Shown: positions 25,001-33,570, counted from the stretch's first letter. The stretch is 64,000 nt of DNA from Bacteroidota bacterium (GCA_018902795.1 JAHIQD010000023.1:1-64000), one strand, 5' to 3'. The notes: generated by a model from the sequence alone, not told the origin. Numbers and translations are program-made.

Positions 25001-25674
25001 AAACCCAAAAATTTGATATTCTTCAGTGTTACATAATCGGCACCATCCGTAGCAGTACTGGCTACCCAAGCTAAAACAGGTAGATCGGCACCATTTGGAT
25101 AGGTGTTATTCAGTACTAAATTATCACTTCCGCTGCCGTTATTACTTCCATCTACAGTTACATAATCAGCACCGTTAATCTTCAAAAGAACAGGAGCTGA
25201 ACCGGCGATGGTTACATCCACTCCTGCCGCAGGCTTAATAGTTAATGTGTTGGTAGCACTGGAACCGGCATTTGCATTGATAACAATAGGGAAAGTTTCA
25301 GCTGGATAAGTAGAATCCAATAAACTGAATGTTACCGGGCCGGTAATCGGTGACGCATTAAAACTGGCTACCGCAGCAGAAAGCGTCGCAAAGTTACCTC
25401 CAACTCCGACTGTATAGACTCCATTCAAAGCGGGAACTCCTTTTGATGTTGTTTTTATTACCGGAGACGGCGTCATTTTCAGCGCAGCCTGATTGTACTG
25501 CTCATTATAACTCAGCTTAGCTAAAGCCAATGGATTTTCAGCTGCACGCAAATTTTGAGCATGTGACAAAGTGAAGGCTGACCCCAGCAAAAAGAAGGAT
25601 AATGCAATCTTCAGAGGGGCTCTGAAATACGTCATATCTAACGAATTTTCAGAAACATTGTAGTTTTCTCTCAT
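22081..25674 (-). CDS. Large right-handed beta-helix T9SS cargo protein
   Basis: The protein has 1197 residues. An N-terminal signal sequence (LKIALSFFLLGSAFTLSHAQ) is preceded by about 20 residues; the ATG at 25635 (MTYFRAPLK) is an alternative start. The body contains many Asn-rich coils with V-x-I-x-N-N-x-I spacing (NVLISNNFVSNIYSYG, GVNVINNFISDVANYG), typical of parallel beta-helix domains with pectate-lyase or PbH1 repeats. It is duplicated internally: ALDNKGTPLLDVTVDIDGAA...PDMGADEF near 530-565 recurs near 1090-1125. The C-terminus (about 1125-1197) is a type A sorting domain (VKIYPNPVVDYVNINN, VEVYNVTGQKVSSKT, MTPGMYIITVKSGN, KIIKK). It is probably a surface adhesin or polysaccharide-interacting protein. 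Confidence 0.85.
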   Translation of the reverse strand: MRENYNVSENSLDMTYFRAPLKIALSFFLLGSAFTLSHAQNLRAAENPLALAKLSYNEQYNQAALKMTPSPVIKTTSKGVPALNGVYTVGVGGNFATLSAAVASFNASPITGPVTFSLLDSTYPAETFPIVINANAGSSATNTLTIKPAAGVDVTIAGSAPVLLKINGADYVTVDGSNNGSGSDNLVLNNTYPNGADLPVLAWVASTATDGADYVTLKNIKFLGFDPSNTIAGVLVSGPTLGGAGTIPNNYLKVESNTFNRAQNAMFVIGLATNQDDGAVIKDNTIGSSNPLERMGFRGIAVQNAKNVMISGNMINGVSTSSTSTSSGILVGATINNITVTGNQINDVSNTNAGGYGSNGIYSNAGTGSTNVLISNNFVSNIYSYGYPSLGGVGDNGLGIVVGGAGTDVRIYNNTVSLNTNQTVAGRPAALNILSGVTAGAVDVRNNILANNQTTSGERYAIYSGAANTAFAKIDFNNYSTTGANLGYIGSARSNLAAVQAGFGSNLKSLNVTPVFTSATDLHMTTANSALDNKGTPLLDVTVDIDGAARSATKPDMGADEFKASLAGTYTVGSAGDYASLTNPGGVFDELNLSGATGNVTFDITEDLTAETGANPLNPIVGGYTVTIKPSGAARVISGTMASNALIRTAGASGVTIDGSLSGGTDRSLSITNLSVTAPQVVRFGSVGTTTMSNNTLKNTIITNGINTSTAVVIHDNALAATAGYFNNITIKNNVIKKAYMAVYAASAAVAGNGGITVSDNDLSTAGADAIALAGIYGQGLDGAIIQNNTIGNFNATGAYARRGIWLATGAVNSVVSGNTISNINSGAAAGSGAVGILVSSTNGGYKLNTNNSIDNNSITNLSSASTSIVAGIQLLGSSAAVSTSGVSLTRNKITNIKNSNAGGYAAVGVYLNGYSVAANGGVNVINNFISDVANYGYNGTSYLDNGVGITFNGVSTGYKIYNNTINMATNQTIPGMTAAINVPSSITGAGAIDLRNNILVNSQTTSTRYAVYSAVPNTVFSNIDNNDYYSTGSVGYLGSARATLADWQTATGKDVNSLNVLPVFMSPTDLHLTIANTALDNKGTALAEVTVDIDGDARSATTPDMGADEFSIATAATENVKAGVKIYPNPVVDYVNINNSSKIDSVEVYNVTGQKVSSKTWNANSGTVDMRSMTPGMYIITVKSGNDVHTVKIIKK

Positions 25675-25822
25675 AAGGTTTGTTTTTTATATTAAACTAA
25701 CATCAAATTTAAACAAACATTGTTAATAACAAAATTTATTTGAATTTATTTTTAATAAAAAACAGATTATATTAATGAGAAATCTCTAAAACATCTTTCG
25801 TATCTGGAAAATCTGAATAAAA

Positions 25823-25843
25823 AAACTTCTGAAACAGAAGTTT
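25823..25843 (-). terminator. Terminator after the NamZ-family gene
   Basis: AAACTTCTG-AAA-CAGAAGTTT; on the minus strand it is followed by TTTTTATT. Confidence 0.75.
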
Positions 25844-25883
25844 GGTTACTTAGGAATTAAAAGGACTCAATCAAAGCTTATCA

Positions 25884-27080
25884 TTAATCCTTATAAATTA
25901 TATATTTAACCCTGATTTTTTCAAAATCTGCCAGACCAGTTTTCCACGATTCTTTGATCTCTCCGGCAGACTTTCCGGCGACGATCTGTTTTCTGAGTTC
26001 GTCGGTTCCCGCAAGTTTATCGAAGAAAAGATTTTTAAGGAAAAAATCCTGCGCCGGATTTTTATAGTTTTTGTAGGCGTTCAAAAGCCAGTCGATATTA
26101 AGTTCCCTTAAATCTGTTGGATAATTTGAAAGATTCTCGCCATAACATAATTTACCATTAAGGAAAGGATCTTTTGCTCCGAAATTGGGTTTAGGCGTGA
26201 ACTGATACGGCATATTTTTCGTCCATGGACTGCCGTAAATCTGAAAAGGCAAATCGGTGCCGCGGCCTACAGAAACCTGAGTTCCTTCAAAGAAACACAA
26301 ACTCGGATAGAGATTAATGGCTTTATCATTGGGGAGATTTGGGGAAGGTTTATCCGAAACCCCGTAACGCTGTTTTTTATGGTAACCCAGCATCGGAACT
26401 AAAGTATATTTTGCCTGAACCCCGTTTTTCAGCCATTTTTCACCATTCACCATTTTTCCGTATTCTCCCATCGTCAAACCATAAACCACGGGAATATTAT
26501 GCATTCCGATAAAGCTTTTCCACTGGTCTTTGAGAACCGGTCCGTCAGTATAACCGTCGTGGGGATTTGGGCGGTCCAGAACCATCACTTCCACTCCGTT
26601 TTCAGCGCCGGCTTCCATCACATAAGTTAAAGTTGAAATATAAGTGTAAAACCGAACGCCAACATCCTGAATATCAAAAAGAACGATATCAATACCTTTC
26701 AGCTGTTCGGGCTTAGGTTTTTTATTGTCGCCATAAAGAGAAACAATCGGAATTCCCGTTTTGGCATCTACCCCATTTTTAACGTGTTCACCGGCATCAG
26801 CATCACCGCGGAAACCATGTTCCGGCGCAAATATGGTTTTAATTTTAATATTGTTCTGTACGAGAAAATCTACCAGAAAAGTTCTGTCATTCATCAATCC
26901 GGTTTGATTGGTGACCACAGCAATGGTTTTATTTTTGAGCAACGGAAGGTAGAGTTCCGGGCGGTCGGCGCCGGTTTTAAAACAGTTTTTATCGATGTTT
27001 TGGGCAAAATTCATTTGGCAAACACCAAAATAAATTAGCACAATAAGAAGTAAATCTTTAATTTTGGCAGTTAAACTCAT
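25884..27080 (-). CDS. DUF1343 / NamZ-family exo-beta-N-acetylmuramidase
   Basis: I place the start at the ATG at 27080 (MSLTAKIKDLLLIVLIYFGV), because it begins a proper signal peptide ending near NFAQ; the open frame upstream has no such feature. The product has about 398 residues. Family motifs are NKTIAVVTNQTGL near 50-62, IFAPEHGFRGDADAGE near 84-99, LFDIQDVGVRFYTYISTL near 133-150, LDRPNPHDGYTDGP near 169-182, and FFEGTQVSVGRGTDLPFQ near 265-282. NamZ enzymes release N-acetylmuramic acid from peptidoglycan fragments, so a periplasmic role in wall recycling is likely. Nucleotides between its start and the divergent permease start number only four. Confidence 0.88.
   Translation of the reverse strand: MSLTAKIKDLLLIVLIYFGVCQMNFAQNIDKNCFKTGADRPELYLPLLKNKTIAVVTNQTGLMNDRTFLVDFLVQNNIKIKTIFAPEHGFRGDADAGEHVKNGVDAKTGIPIVSLYGDNKKPKPEQLKGIDIVLFDIQDVGVRFYTYISTLTYVMEAGAENGVEVMVLDRPNPHDGYTDGPVLKDQWKSFIGMHNIPVVYGLTMGEYGKMVNGEKWLKNGVQAKYTLVPMLGYHKKQRYGVSDKPSPNLPNDKAINLYPSLCFFEGTQVSVGRGTDLPFQIYGSPWTKNMPYQFTPKPNFGAKDPFLNGKLCYGENLSNYPTDLRELNIDWLLNAYKNYKNPAQDFFLKNLFFDKLAGTDELRKQIVAGKSAGEIKESWKTGLADFEKIRVKYIIYKD
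27059..27066 (+). promoter_or_regulatory. -7 promoter element of the permease gene, inside NamZ
   Basis: TAATTTTG matches TAnnTTTG and lies 18 bp before the TTG start at 27085. It sits inside the NamZ coding region. Confidence 0.55.
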
Positions 27081-27084
27081 CCGC

Positions 27085-28314
27085 TTGAAATTTCCGTTAT
27101 ATTTTTCTAAAAAAATTGCTTTTTCCAAAGATAACAAAAATAATCTTTCACGGATTATTGTGTTTATTGGCAGGCTTTCTGTGGCTTTAGGCGTCATCGT
27201 TTCGCTGATTACGGTTTCTACAGGACTCGGATCCAAAAGAGCAATTAAAGAAAGAATGGCCGATTTTTCGGGACATATTTCTATCAAATCAAAACAATCC
27301 AACAACTCCTATAATTCCTCAGTTCTGAGCAGTGAAGGACTTCAGTTAAAAAAAATCGGGGAAATTCCTGATGTGGCCAGTATGCAAAAATATGTTGCCG
27401 TAAGCGGTATACTTCGTAATGAACATAACTTTTCGGGAATAATTTTTAAAGGTGTTGGTGAAGATTTCGATTCCGCAAGATTCAGGAAATTTCTGGTTGC
27501 AGGCAAAATTCCTGTGGTCACCGAAAAAGGTTTTAACAGTGATATCTGTATCTCACAAAAGATTGCCAACGATCTTCACCTGAATGTAAAAGACAGCATC
27601 GTCGCTATTTTTTCCAAAGAAAACCAGAGCCCGCTTTACCGCAAATTTGAGGTGGTGGGTATTTATAAAACCGACATCAAAATGATTGATGACCTGTTTA
27701 TCATTGGAGGAATTAATCACGCCCGCAAAATCCAGGGCATGAAGGATTCTGAGATCGGCGGAATTGACGTTTTTCTTAAAAACATTAACTATATTGACGA
27801 AGACGCCCCAAAAATAGACCAACTGGTTGGTTACAAAAACTATACAGTAAAAGCAACCGACGAATATCCGCAAATTATGGACTTCATTGCAATTTTCGAT
27901 ACCAATATTGCGCTCATCATTATCATCATGCTGGTTGTAGTGATTATTAACATTGTGATGGTGCTTTTAATTTTAATTATCGAAAGGACAAACTCCATCG
28001 GAATGCTGAAAACTTTGGGTGCCACCAACGGACAGATCCGGACAATTTTTATTAATTATACCTTAATGATCATGATTCCGGGATTAATTTTCGGAAACCT
28101 TATCGGACTCGGATTCCTACTGATTCAAAAATATTTCGGTATTATTAAACTCAATCCCGAAAACTATTACCTGAGCACGGTTCCGGTAGACATCAATATT
28201 TTCTATATTCTTTCCATCTCTCTCGGTATTCTTGCTGTATCGGCTGTTGCACTAATTTTGCCAAGTTATCTGATCAGTAAAATTTCTCCCGTAAAAGCGA
28301 TTAAGTATAATTAA
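27085..28314 (+). CDS. ABC transporter permease, LolC/LolE-like (FtsX family)
   Basis: I choose the TTG at 27085 (MKFPLYFSKKIAFSKDN) because an upstream TTG at 27064 overlaps the divergent gene and the predicted promoter. The product has 409 residues. TM1 is near residues 25-45 (FIGRLSVALGVIVSLITVS). A large periplasmic domain follows. TM2-TM4 are about 270-300, 315-345 and 370-400, with the FtsX core motif ERTNSIGMLKTLGATNGQI near 300-318. The ATPase subunit (LolD-like) is not in this neighbourhood. In Gram-negative bacteria these permeases release lipoproteins from the inner membrane; an equivalent task in Bacteroidota is likely but inferred. Confidence 0.85.
   Translation: MKFPLYFSKKIAFSKDNKNNLSRIIVFIGRLSVALGVIVSLITVSTGLGSKRAIKERMADFSGHISIKSKQSNNSYNSSVLSSEGLQLKKIGEIPDVASMQKYVAVSGILRNEHNFSGIIFKGVGEDFDSARFRKFLVAGKIPVVTEKGFNSDICISQKIANDLHLNVKDSIVAIFSKENQSPLYRKFEVVGIYKTDIKMIDDLFIIGGINHARKIQGMKDSEIGGIDVFLKNINYIDEDAPKIDQLVGYKNYTVKATDEYPQIMDFIAIFDTNIALIIIIMLVVVIINIVMVLLILIIERTNSIGMLKTLGATNGQIRTIFINYTLMIMIPGLIFGNLIGLGFLLIQKYFGIIKLNPENYYLSTVPVDINIFYILSISLGILAVSAVALILPSYLISKISPVKAIKYN
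27126..27133 (-). promoter_or_regulatory. -7 promoter element of NamZ, inside the permease gene
   Basis: TATCTTTG on the minus strand, 45 bp before the NamZ ATG at 27080. It lies in the permease coding region, so the two divergent promoters are nested. Confidence 0.5.
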
Positions 28315-28345
28315 AAGCAGAAAACAGAGAAAGTAAAAGAATCGC

Positions 28346-28353
28346 TACTTTTG
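28346..28353 (+). promoter_or_regulatory. -7 promoter element of the cysteine synthase gene
   Basis: TACTTTTG lies 27 bp before the ATG at 28381. It is part of a small inverted repeat (GCTAC-TTTT-GTAGC). Confidence 0.6.
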
Positions 28354-28380
28354 TAGCTTCTTAAAATTAAAAATTTTATA

Positions 28381-29361
28381 ATGAAATACGCTAAAAATAT
28401 CCTCGAAACGATAGGAAACACACCGCTTGTTAAGCTTAACAAAGTTTTGGGAGAAGATTTTCCTGCTTTGGTTTTGGCAAAAGTGGAAACCTTCAATCCA
28501 GGAAATTCAGTGAAAGACAGAATGGCCGTAAAAATGATTGAAGATGCCGAAAAAGACGGCAGACTGAAACCAGGCGGAACCATCATCGAAGGTACTTCCG
28601 GCAACACCGGAATGGGACTGGCTTTGGCCGCAATTGTTAAAGGTTACAAATGTATTTTCGTCACCAACTCGAAACAGTCGAAAGAAAAATGTGATATTCT
28701 AAGAGCTGTAGGTGCTGAAGTGATCGTTTGTCCTACAGATGTAAAACCTACTGATCCGCGATCCTATTATTCCGTTTCCAAGAGATTGGCAGCTGAAACC
28801 AAAGATGGATGGTACGTCAACCAGTATGATAATTTATCAAACCGTCAGGCGCATTACGAGCAAACTGCTCCGGAAATCTGGGAACAGACGGAAGGCCAAC
28901 TGACGCATTTCGTTGCAGGTGCAGGAACAGGCGGAACAGTAACAGGCTGTGGAAAATTCTTTAAAGAGAAAAACCCTGACATTAAAGTAATCGGGGTAGA
29001 CACTTACGGTTCTATTTTAAAAGAATTTCACGAAACCGGCGAAATCCATTACGATCACGCGTATACTTACGTTACAGAAGGAATTGGAGAAGATATTATT
29101 CCCGAAAACTACGATATGTCTGTGATTGATCATTTCGAAAAAGTAACCGATAAAGACGGTGCCATTTACGCCCGTAAACTGGCAAAAGAAGAAGGTATTT
29201 TCTGCGGATATTCTGCGGGAAGTGCGATCGCTGCTTTGGTTCAGATGAAAGATCAGTTTACAAAAGATGATGTCATCGTGGTTTTGCTTCACGATCACGG
29301 TTCCCGTTATGTAGGAAAAATCTACAATGATGACTGGATGAAGGAAATGGGTTGGTTATAA
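28381..29361 (+). CDS. PLP-dependent cysteine synthase / cystathionine beta-synthase-like
   Basis: This 326-residue fold-type II PLP enzyme has the Schiff-base lysine K45 (NPGNSVKDRMA), the substrate loop EGTSGNTGMGLALAA near 69-83, and a phosphate cup GAGTGGTVTGCG near 181-192. The C-terminal half (EEGIFCGYSAGSAIAA and YNDDWMKEMGW) is closer to cystathionine beta-synthase than to CysK. It lacks the heme and CBS domains. It makes cysteine or cystathionine from serine or O-acetylserine; which one cannot be settled from the sequence. It is monocistronic. Confidence 0.9.
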   Translation: MKYAKNILETIGNTPLVKLNKVLGEDFPALVLAKVETFNPGNSVKDRMAVKMIEDAEKDGRLKPGGTIIEGTSGNTGMGLALAAIVKGYKCIFVTNSKQSKEKCDILRAVGAEVIVCPTDVKPTDPRSYYSVSKRLAAETKDGWYVNQYDNLSNRQAHYEQTAPEIWEQTEGQLTHFVAGAGTGGTVTGCGKFFKEKNPDIKVIGVDTYGSILKEFHETGEIHYDHAYTYVTEGIGEDIIPENYDMSVIDHFEKVTDKDGAIYARKLAKEEGIFCGYSAGSAIAALVQMKDQFTKDDVIVVLLHDHGSRYVGKIYNDDWMKEMGWL

Positions 29362-29384
29362 TATCATTCAAGCATAAAAAAATT

Positions 29385-29404
29385 CCGTCTCAAAACTGAG
29401 ACGG
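29385..29404. terminator. Bidirectional terminator
   Basis: CCGTCTCA-AAAC-TGAGACGG flanked by AAAAAAATT and TTTTTTTTT. It serves the cysteine synthase gene (+) and the convergent glycosyltransferase operon (-). Confidence 0.9.
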
Positions 29405-29457
29405 TTTTTTTTTGAACCCCATCACCAAAATGACTTCGGTCGATATATCTTTTCAAA

Positions 29458-30741
29458 TTAGGATAAAATTTCACTAAGCCTTTCCGTCAGATTTCTTCTG
29501 GAAAACTTTTCAATATTTTGGGTATCTGATGTAATTGTACCCAATTTCCAGTTTTTATATTTCTCCAAAACAAATTCCTTCAAATCCTCCGAATCGTCAT
29601 AAGAAAAATGTTTTCCGGCCTTGGTTTCCTCCAGAATTTTCTTTACGTCACTGTCTTTCGGACCAAAAGAAACAATCGGTTTTCCGGTTGCTAAATACTC
29701 GAAAATCTTACCGGGAATTATTCCTTTTGAACTTTCATCCGGGAAATTGGTCATCAGAAGCAGATCCGAACCCTGCATTTCAATATTTGCTTTAGAATGC
29801 GCCAGATATCCTAAATTTTTCACCGAATTCTTAAGTGCGGAACTTTCGATCTCAGCAAGAATTTTATCATCAATTCGACCGACAAACTTCAGTTCAAAAT
29901 CATCTTTAAAATCTGCATTTTCCTTCACAAGTTCATTTAAAACCGTCCAAAGAATTCCGGGATTTCGCAGCTGTTCCAAAACTCCGATATAACTTAAGGT
30001 AAATTTGGCTGAACCTGATTCCTGAAACGAATCTTCAATCCTGTCGAACCCGTTCGTAATACAAAAGGAATTCGCTCCTTTCTTCCGGAAATTTTCAGCA
30101 TCGCTGTAGCTTGTGGCTAAGGTAATATCGGCAGTTTCAAAAACTTTCTGTTCCAGATCCCTGTGTTTCTGATCTGAAGTTTTGGTCAGCTTTAAATGTT
30201 TGTAATAGGAAATCTCTGTCCATGGATCCCGGAAATCAGCAACCCATTTCAGGTTGGGAAATTCCTTTTTCAGTTCCAGACCAATTAAATGCATCGAATG
30301 CGGCGGACCGGTCGTTACAAAAGCGTCAAAATTATTTTCCTTCAAATATTCTTTCAGGAATTTAGCGGAAGGTTTCACCCAGAATACGCGTGCATCAGGA
30401 ATAAAAAAGTTTCCGCGCACCCAAATCGAAAGTCTGGATTTCCATGTTTGGTTTTTACCGACATCAAACTGCCCTGCCTTGAATTTTTTATTGTCTTTCC
30501 CGAACAATTCTGCGATTTGGTATGGTTCCCAGATTTTGGTTTTAATAATATCCAAATCTTTAGAAACTTCGTTTTCCAAAGTTTCATCCACAATGGGATA
30601 ACTTGGGTTTTCGGGGATAAAAACAGTAGGTTTCCATCCAAAATCGGGTAAATATTTAACAAATTTCAACCACCGCTGAACTCCCGGTCCACCTGCGGGC
30701 GGCCAGTAATAGGTGATGATTAAGATTTTTTTGTTTTCCAT
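29458..30741 (-). CDS. Glycosyltransferase family 4-like protein
   Basis: This 427-residue GT-B enzyme starts with a Rossmann N-domain (ILIITYYWPPAGGPGVQRWL, 6-25) typical of GT4. The C-domain has SYIGVLEQLRNPG near 252-264, KFVGRIDD near 288-295, and DLLLMTNFPDESSKGIIPGK then IFEYLATGKPIVSFGP near 330-365, where the Glu of the EX7E motif lies. It probably adds a sugar to a surface glycan in the cytoplasm; donor and acceptor are unknown. It follows YfhO with no gap, so they form one operon. Confidence 0.88.
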   Translation of the reverse strand: MENKKILIITYYWPPAGGPGVQRWLKFVKYLPDFGWKPTVFIPENPSYPIVDETLENEVSKDLDIIKTKIWEPYQIAELFGKDNKKFKAGQFDVGKNQTWKSRLSIWVRGNFFIPDARVFWVKPSAKFLKEYLKENNFDAFVTTGPPHSMHLIGLELKKEFPNLKWVADFRDPWTEISYYKHLKLTKTSDQKHRDLEQKVFETADITLATSYSDAENFRKKGANSFCITNGFDRIEDSFQESGSAKFTLSYIGVLEQLRNPGILWTVLNELVKENADFKDDFELKFVGRIDDKILAEIESSALKNSVKNLGYLAHSKANIEMQGSDLLLMTNFPDESSKGIIPGKIFEYLATGKPIVSFGPKDSDVKKILEETKAGKHFSYDDSEDLKEFVLEKYKNWKLGTITSDTQNIEKFSRRNLTERLSEILS

Positions 30742-33288
30742 TTATACTTCACCTCTTTTGCGGTAAAGGAAAAATATCCCTGCACCACTCAATATCAAGA
30801 AAATTCCAAATGCAATCATCGAAATCAACTTTCCTGTTTGGATTACTGTTGGCTCAAAAATCATTTTTACCGTGTGATTTCCGGCCGGAACATGAACTGC
30901 ACGTAATAAATAATCGGCTTTGATGTACGGAACTTCCTTTTCATCAATCATCATCTTCCAGCCTTTCGGATAATAAATTTCTGAGAAAACTGCTAACTGA
31001 GGTGTTTTCGACTGTGTTTTAAACTCCAGTTCGTTCGCCTGATATTTTTTTAAATTCAGGAATGCGGTAGAATCTGCCTGTAACTGTTTTCCTTCAAAAT
31101 ATTTTTGGTCGTCTTTAGAAACTACTGCAATTTTCTTGGTGTCAATTTCGCCGATTTGCTTGATTTCTTCATTTGGCGAATTCACAAACTTTACTTCAGA
31201 AACAAACCATGCATTTCCGTTGGTTTGAGGGTTTACAACCTCCTGCGGTTTTTCTGCATCGCCAAAAATCATGTACTTGGTGTTCAGCATATTCAGAATC
31301 CTCGGCACTTTTACCGTATCCATTTTGCTGAAATATTCATTGATCAGATCATCATAACGCCGCAGTTTCACCGCATGATAACCCCCAATCGAAGACTTGA
31401 AATACGAAGTGTTGGTTTCGCTGAAAGGTCCTATGATCTGATTGTAAATCCGGTAATGGGTTTTGTCTTTTTCGGCGATGGTTTCCAAAGTTTTATTGAT
31501 ATTCGCATTATCCAAAAGCGCCCGTAGATTGCTGTTATCTCCAACCTTCTGCATCAGTAACTCTGAATTTTCCGTCTGGAAAGGATTTTCAGTAAATGTC
31601 TTATCAATGAAATTATCATTATTTAAATACCGTTTATTCACGCTCCATAAATCAAACAGACTCACCAAACCTATCACGGCAATAACAATATTCTGACTGA
31701 GTTTTTTCTTCAGCGCTAAAAACAATACCGCAGCGGTAATTCCAACATAGATTAATGCTTTTATCGCATCAATGCGGAACATTTTGAATCTTTCATCCAC
31801 GAGAAAATCAAGAAGGAATGGTGGAAGATATGTTTTTTCATTACTGGTATAAAAACCTAAAAGCGGTTTTCCGAAAATCAATAATAAAAAAGTAATTCCC
31901 AGAACTCCTGCGCTCACATAAGTTAGAATCTTCTTTTTATAATCTTCGGTTAAGATATTTTCAGAAATGGTTTCCGTATTTTCATTGGAATTGAAAAACC
32001 GGTAAAGTCCGACCATTGCGATTAAAGGAAACAATAATTCAACTACGACCAAGATAGAACTTGGCGCTCTGAACTTATTATAAAAAGGCACAAAATCAAT
32101 AAAAACATCCGAGAGAATCATGAAATTACTTCCCCAAGCCAAAAGAATGGTGAGCACCGATGCGCCCAAAATCCAGTATCTGTATTTTTTCCAGGCGAAG
32201 AAAAAACCTAAAACTGCAAGGAAACAAACGACCGCACCCTGATAAGCAGGACCGGAAGTTCCAGGCTGTTCACCCCAGTACGTCAGCGAACCGAAACCTC
32301 TGGAAATTCTGTTCATTTCCTCCTGCGACGACACATTTTCCTGCACCATTTCCTGCACCCGGTTCATCATTTTATCAGAACCTTCTTCAGTGCTGGATCC
32401 GCCCATTAACCGCGGAATGAAAAGGTTTAAGGTTTCCATTTTGCCGTAGCTCCACATCAGCATGCTTTCTTTATCCATCCCCGATTTGTCAGAGGAATGA
32501 ATATTATTATTCAGGATCTGTTTACCGCGGACTGTTTCGGTCACATATTCCGAATTGGCCATGATTCTTTGGGAATTCATCCCAACTCCTAAAACAAAAG
32601 CGAGAGCGAGAATTCCGGAAGAAATTCCAAAATGTTTCCAGTCGGTTTTCCCCTGTATGGCGCGGATTAATTCAGACAGGAATAAAAATCCAAGCGCAAT
32701 GAAGAGGTAATACGTCATTTGCGGGTGATTGGCCGCAATCTGCAATCCCATAAAAAGGGCAGTTACAATAAATCCGATAATATATTTTTTACGGATATAC
32801 ACTAAAAGAATTCCTGCCAAAAGCGGTGCAAAATAAGCCACTGTATGGATTTTTCCGTTGTGTCCGGCAGCAAGTGCAATATAAAAATACGTGGAAAGAC
32901 CGAAGAATGTAGCGCCTAAAAGTGCATATTTCCAGTTTCTTACTGCGACCATTCCGAGGAGAAAAAACCCTGAAAAAAGAAGGAAAATGTAATTTGCCGG
33001 CTTCGGTAAAAAGTTCAGGAGCGTATCGATGTTTTTAATGATATCGCCTTTAAACTGCGCTCCCATCTGGTAAGTCGGCATTCCTCCGAACATGGAATCG
33101 CTCCAGTAGGTTTCTTCGCCGTTCTGCGCGCGGTAATCCAGCAATTCTTTTGCGCCGCCTTTGTACTGCACAATATCGTGCTGAAAAAGCTGCTTTCCTG
33201 TCAGAACAGGATTTGCATAAATCAAAGCCAGAATTACAAAAGCAACAATACTTCCGATAATGAAAATGAGTTTTTTATTTTTTGCCAT
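30742..33288 (-). CDS. YfhO-family membrane glycosyltransferase-like protein
   Basis: I place the start at the ATG at 33288 (MAKNKKLIFIIGSIVA), residue 16 of the longest frame, because it leads directly into the first helix. The 848-residue protein has about 12 membrane segments over the first 500 residues, with a large periplasmic loop (HDIVQYKGGAKELLDYR near 40-56) that bears the acidic residues expected for a GT-C fold. A soluble domain near 590-800 follows and a final helix comes close to the C-terminus (ISMIAFGIFLILSGAGIFFL). YfhO proteins act in modification of envelope polymers in Firmicutes. The stop codon abuts the ATG of the glycosyltransferase. Confidence 0.88.
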   Translation of the reverse strand: MAKNKKLIFIIGSIVAFVILALIYANPVLTGKQLFQHDIVQYKGGAKELLDYRAQNGEETYWSDSMFGGMPTYQMGAQFKGDIIKNIDTLLNFLPKPANYIFLLFSGFFLLGMVAVRNWKYALLGATFFGLSTYFYIALAAGHNGKIHTVAYFAPLLAGILLVYIRKKYIIGFIVTALFMGLQIAANHPQMTYYLFIALGFLFLSELIRAIQGKTDWKHFGISSGILALAFVLGVGMNSQRIMANSEYVTETVRGKQILNNNIHSSDKSGMDKESMLMWSYGKMETLNLFIPRLMGGSSTEEGSDKMMNRVQEMVQENVSSQEEMNRISRGFGSLTYWGEQPGTSGPAYQGAVVCFLAVLGFFFAWKKYRYWILGASVLTILLAWGSNFMILSDVFIDFVPFYNKFRAPSSILVVVELLFPLIAMVGLYRFFNSNENTETISENILTEDYKKKILTYVSAGVLGITFLLLIFGKPLLGFYTSNEKTYLPPFLLDFLVDERFKMFRIDAIKALIYVGITAAVLFLALKKKLSQNIVIAVIGLVSLFDLWSVNKRYLNNDNFIDKTFTENPFQTENSELLMQKVGDNSNLRALLDNANINKTLETIAEKDKTHYRIYNQIIGPFSETNTSYFKSSIGGYHAVKLRRYDDLINEYFSKMDTVKVPRILNMLNTKYMIFGDAEKPQEVVNPQTNGNAWFVSEVKFVNSPNEEIKQIGEIDTKKIAVVSKDDQKYFEGKQLQADSTAFLNLKKYQANELEFKTQSKTPQLAVFSEIYYPKGWKMMIDEKEVPYIKADYLLRAVHVPAGNHTVKMIFEPTVIQTGKLISMIAFGIFLILSGAGIFFLYRKRGEV

Positions 33289-33345
33289 GTTTAGTTTTAT
33301 CAGTAAAAACCCTTTCAAAATTTTTAGATTCAAAAGGGCTCTGTG

Positions 33346-33570
33346 TTATTTTTTGGTTTCGTCGTTTTCTTTAATCTCTTCGTAATCAACTGTTTCCGCA
33401 TCCCAGTTGATTTTAGAATCCAGATTCTTCTTCGATTTTTGGGAAGAAGGGTTTTCTTTATTTTCAGGTCTGGGAAATTTATAAAAAGCGGAAAAAAACA
33501 TTCTCTTTAAAATATTCCAAAGAAAAAAGATGATGATGGTTGCAAGAATTAATTCTAAAAGATATTTCAT
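33346..33570 (-). CDS. Small membrane protein, DUF4834-like
   Basis: This 74-residue protein has one N-terminal helix (LELILATIIIFFLWNIL, 5-21), then a basic stretch (KRMFF) and a charged, Lys/Glu-rich tail. It looks like the flavobacterial DUF4834 family. It lies 57 bp upstream of YfhO in the same direction, so it may be the first gene of that operon. Function is unknown. The family call is moderate because the protein is short. Confidence 0.6.
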   Translation of the reverse strand: MKYLLELILATIIIFFLWNILKRMFFSAFYKFPRPENKENPSSQKSKKNLDSKINWDAETVDYEEIKENDETKK

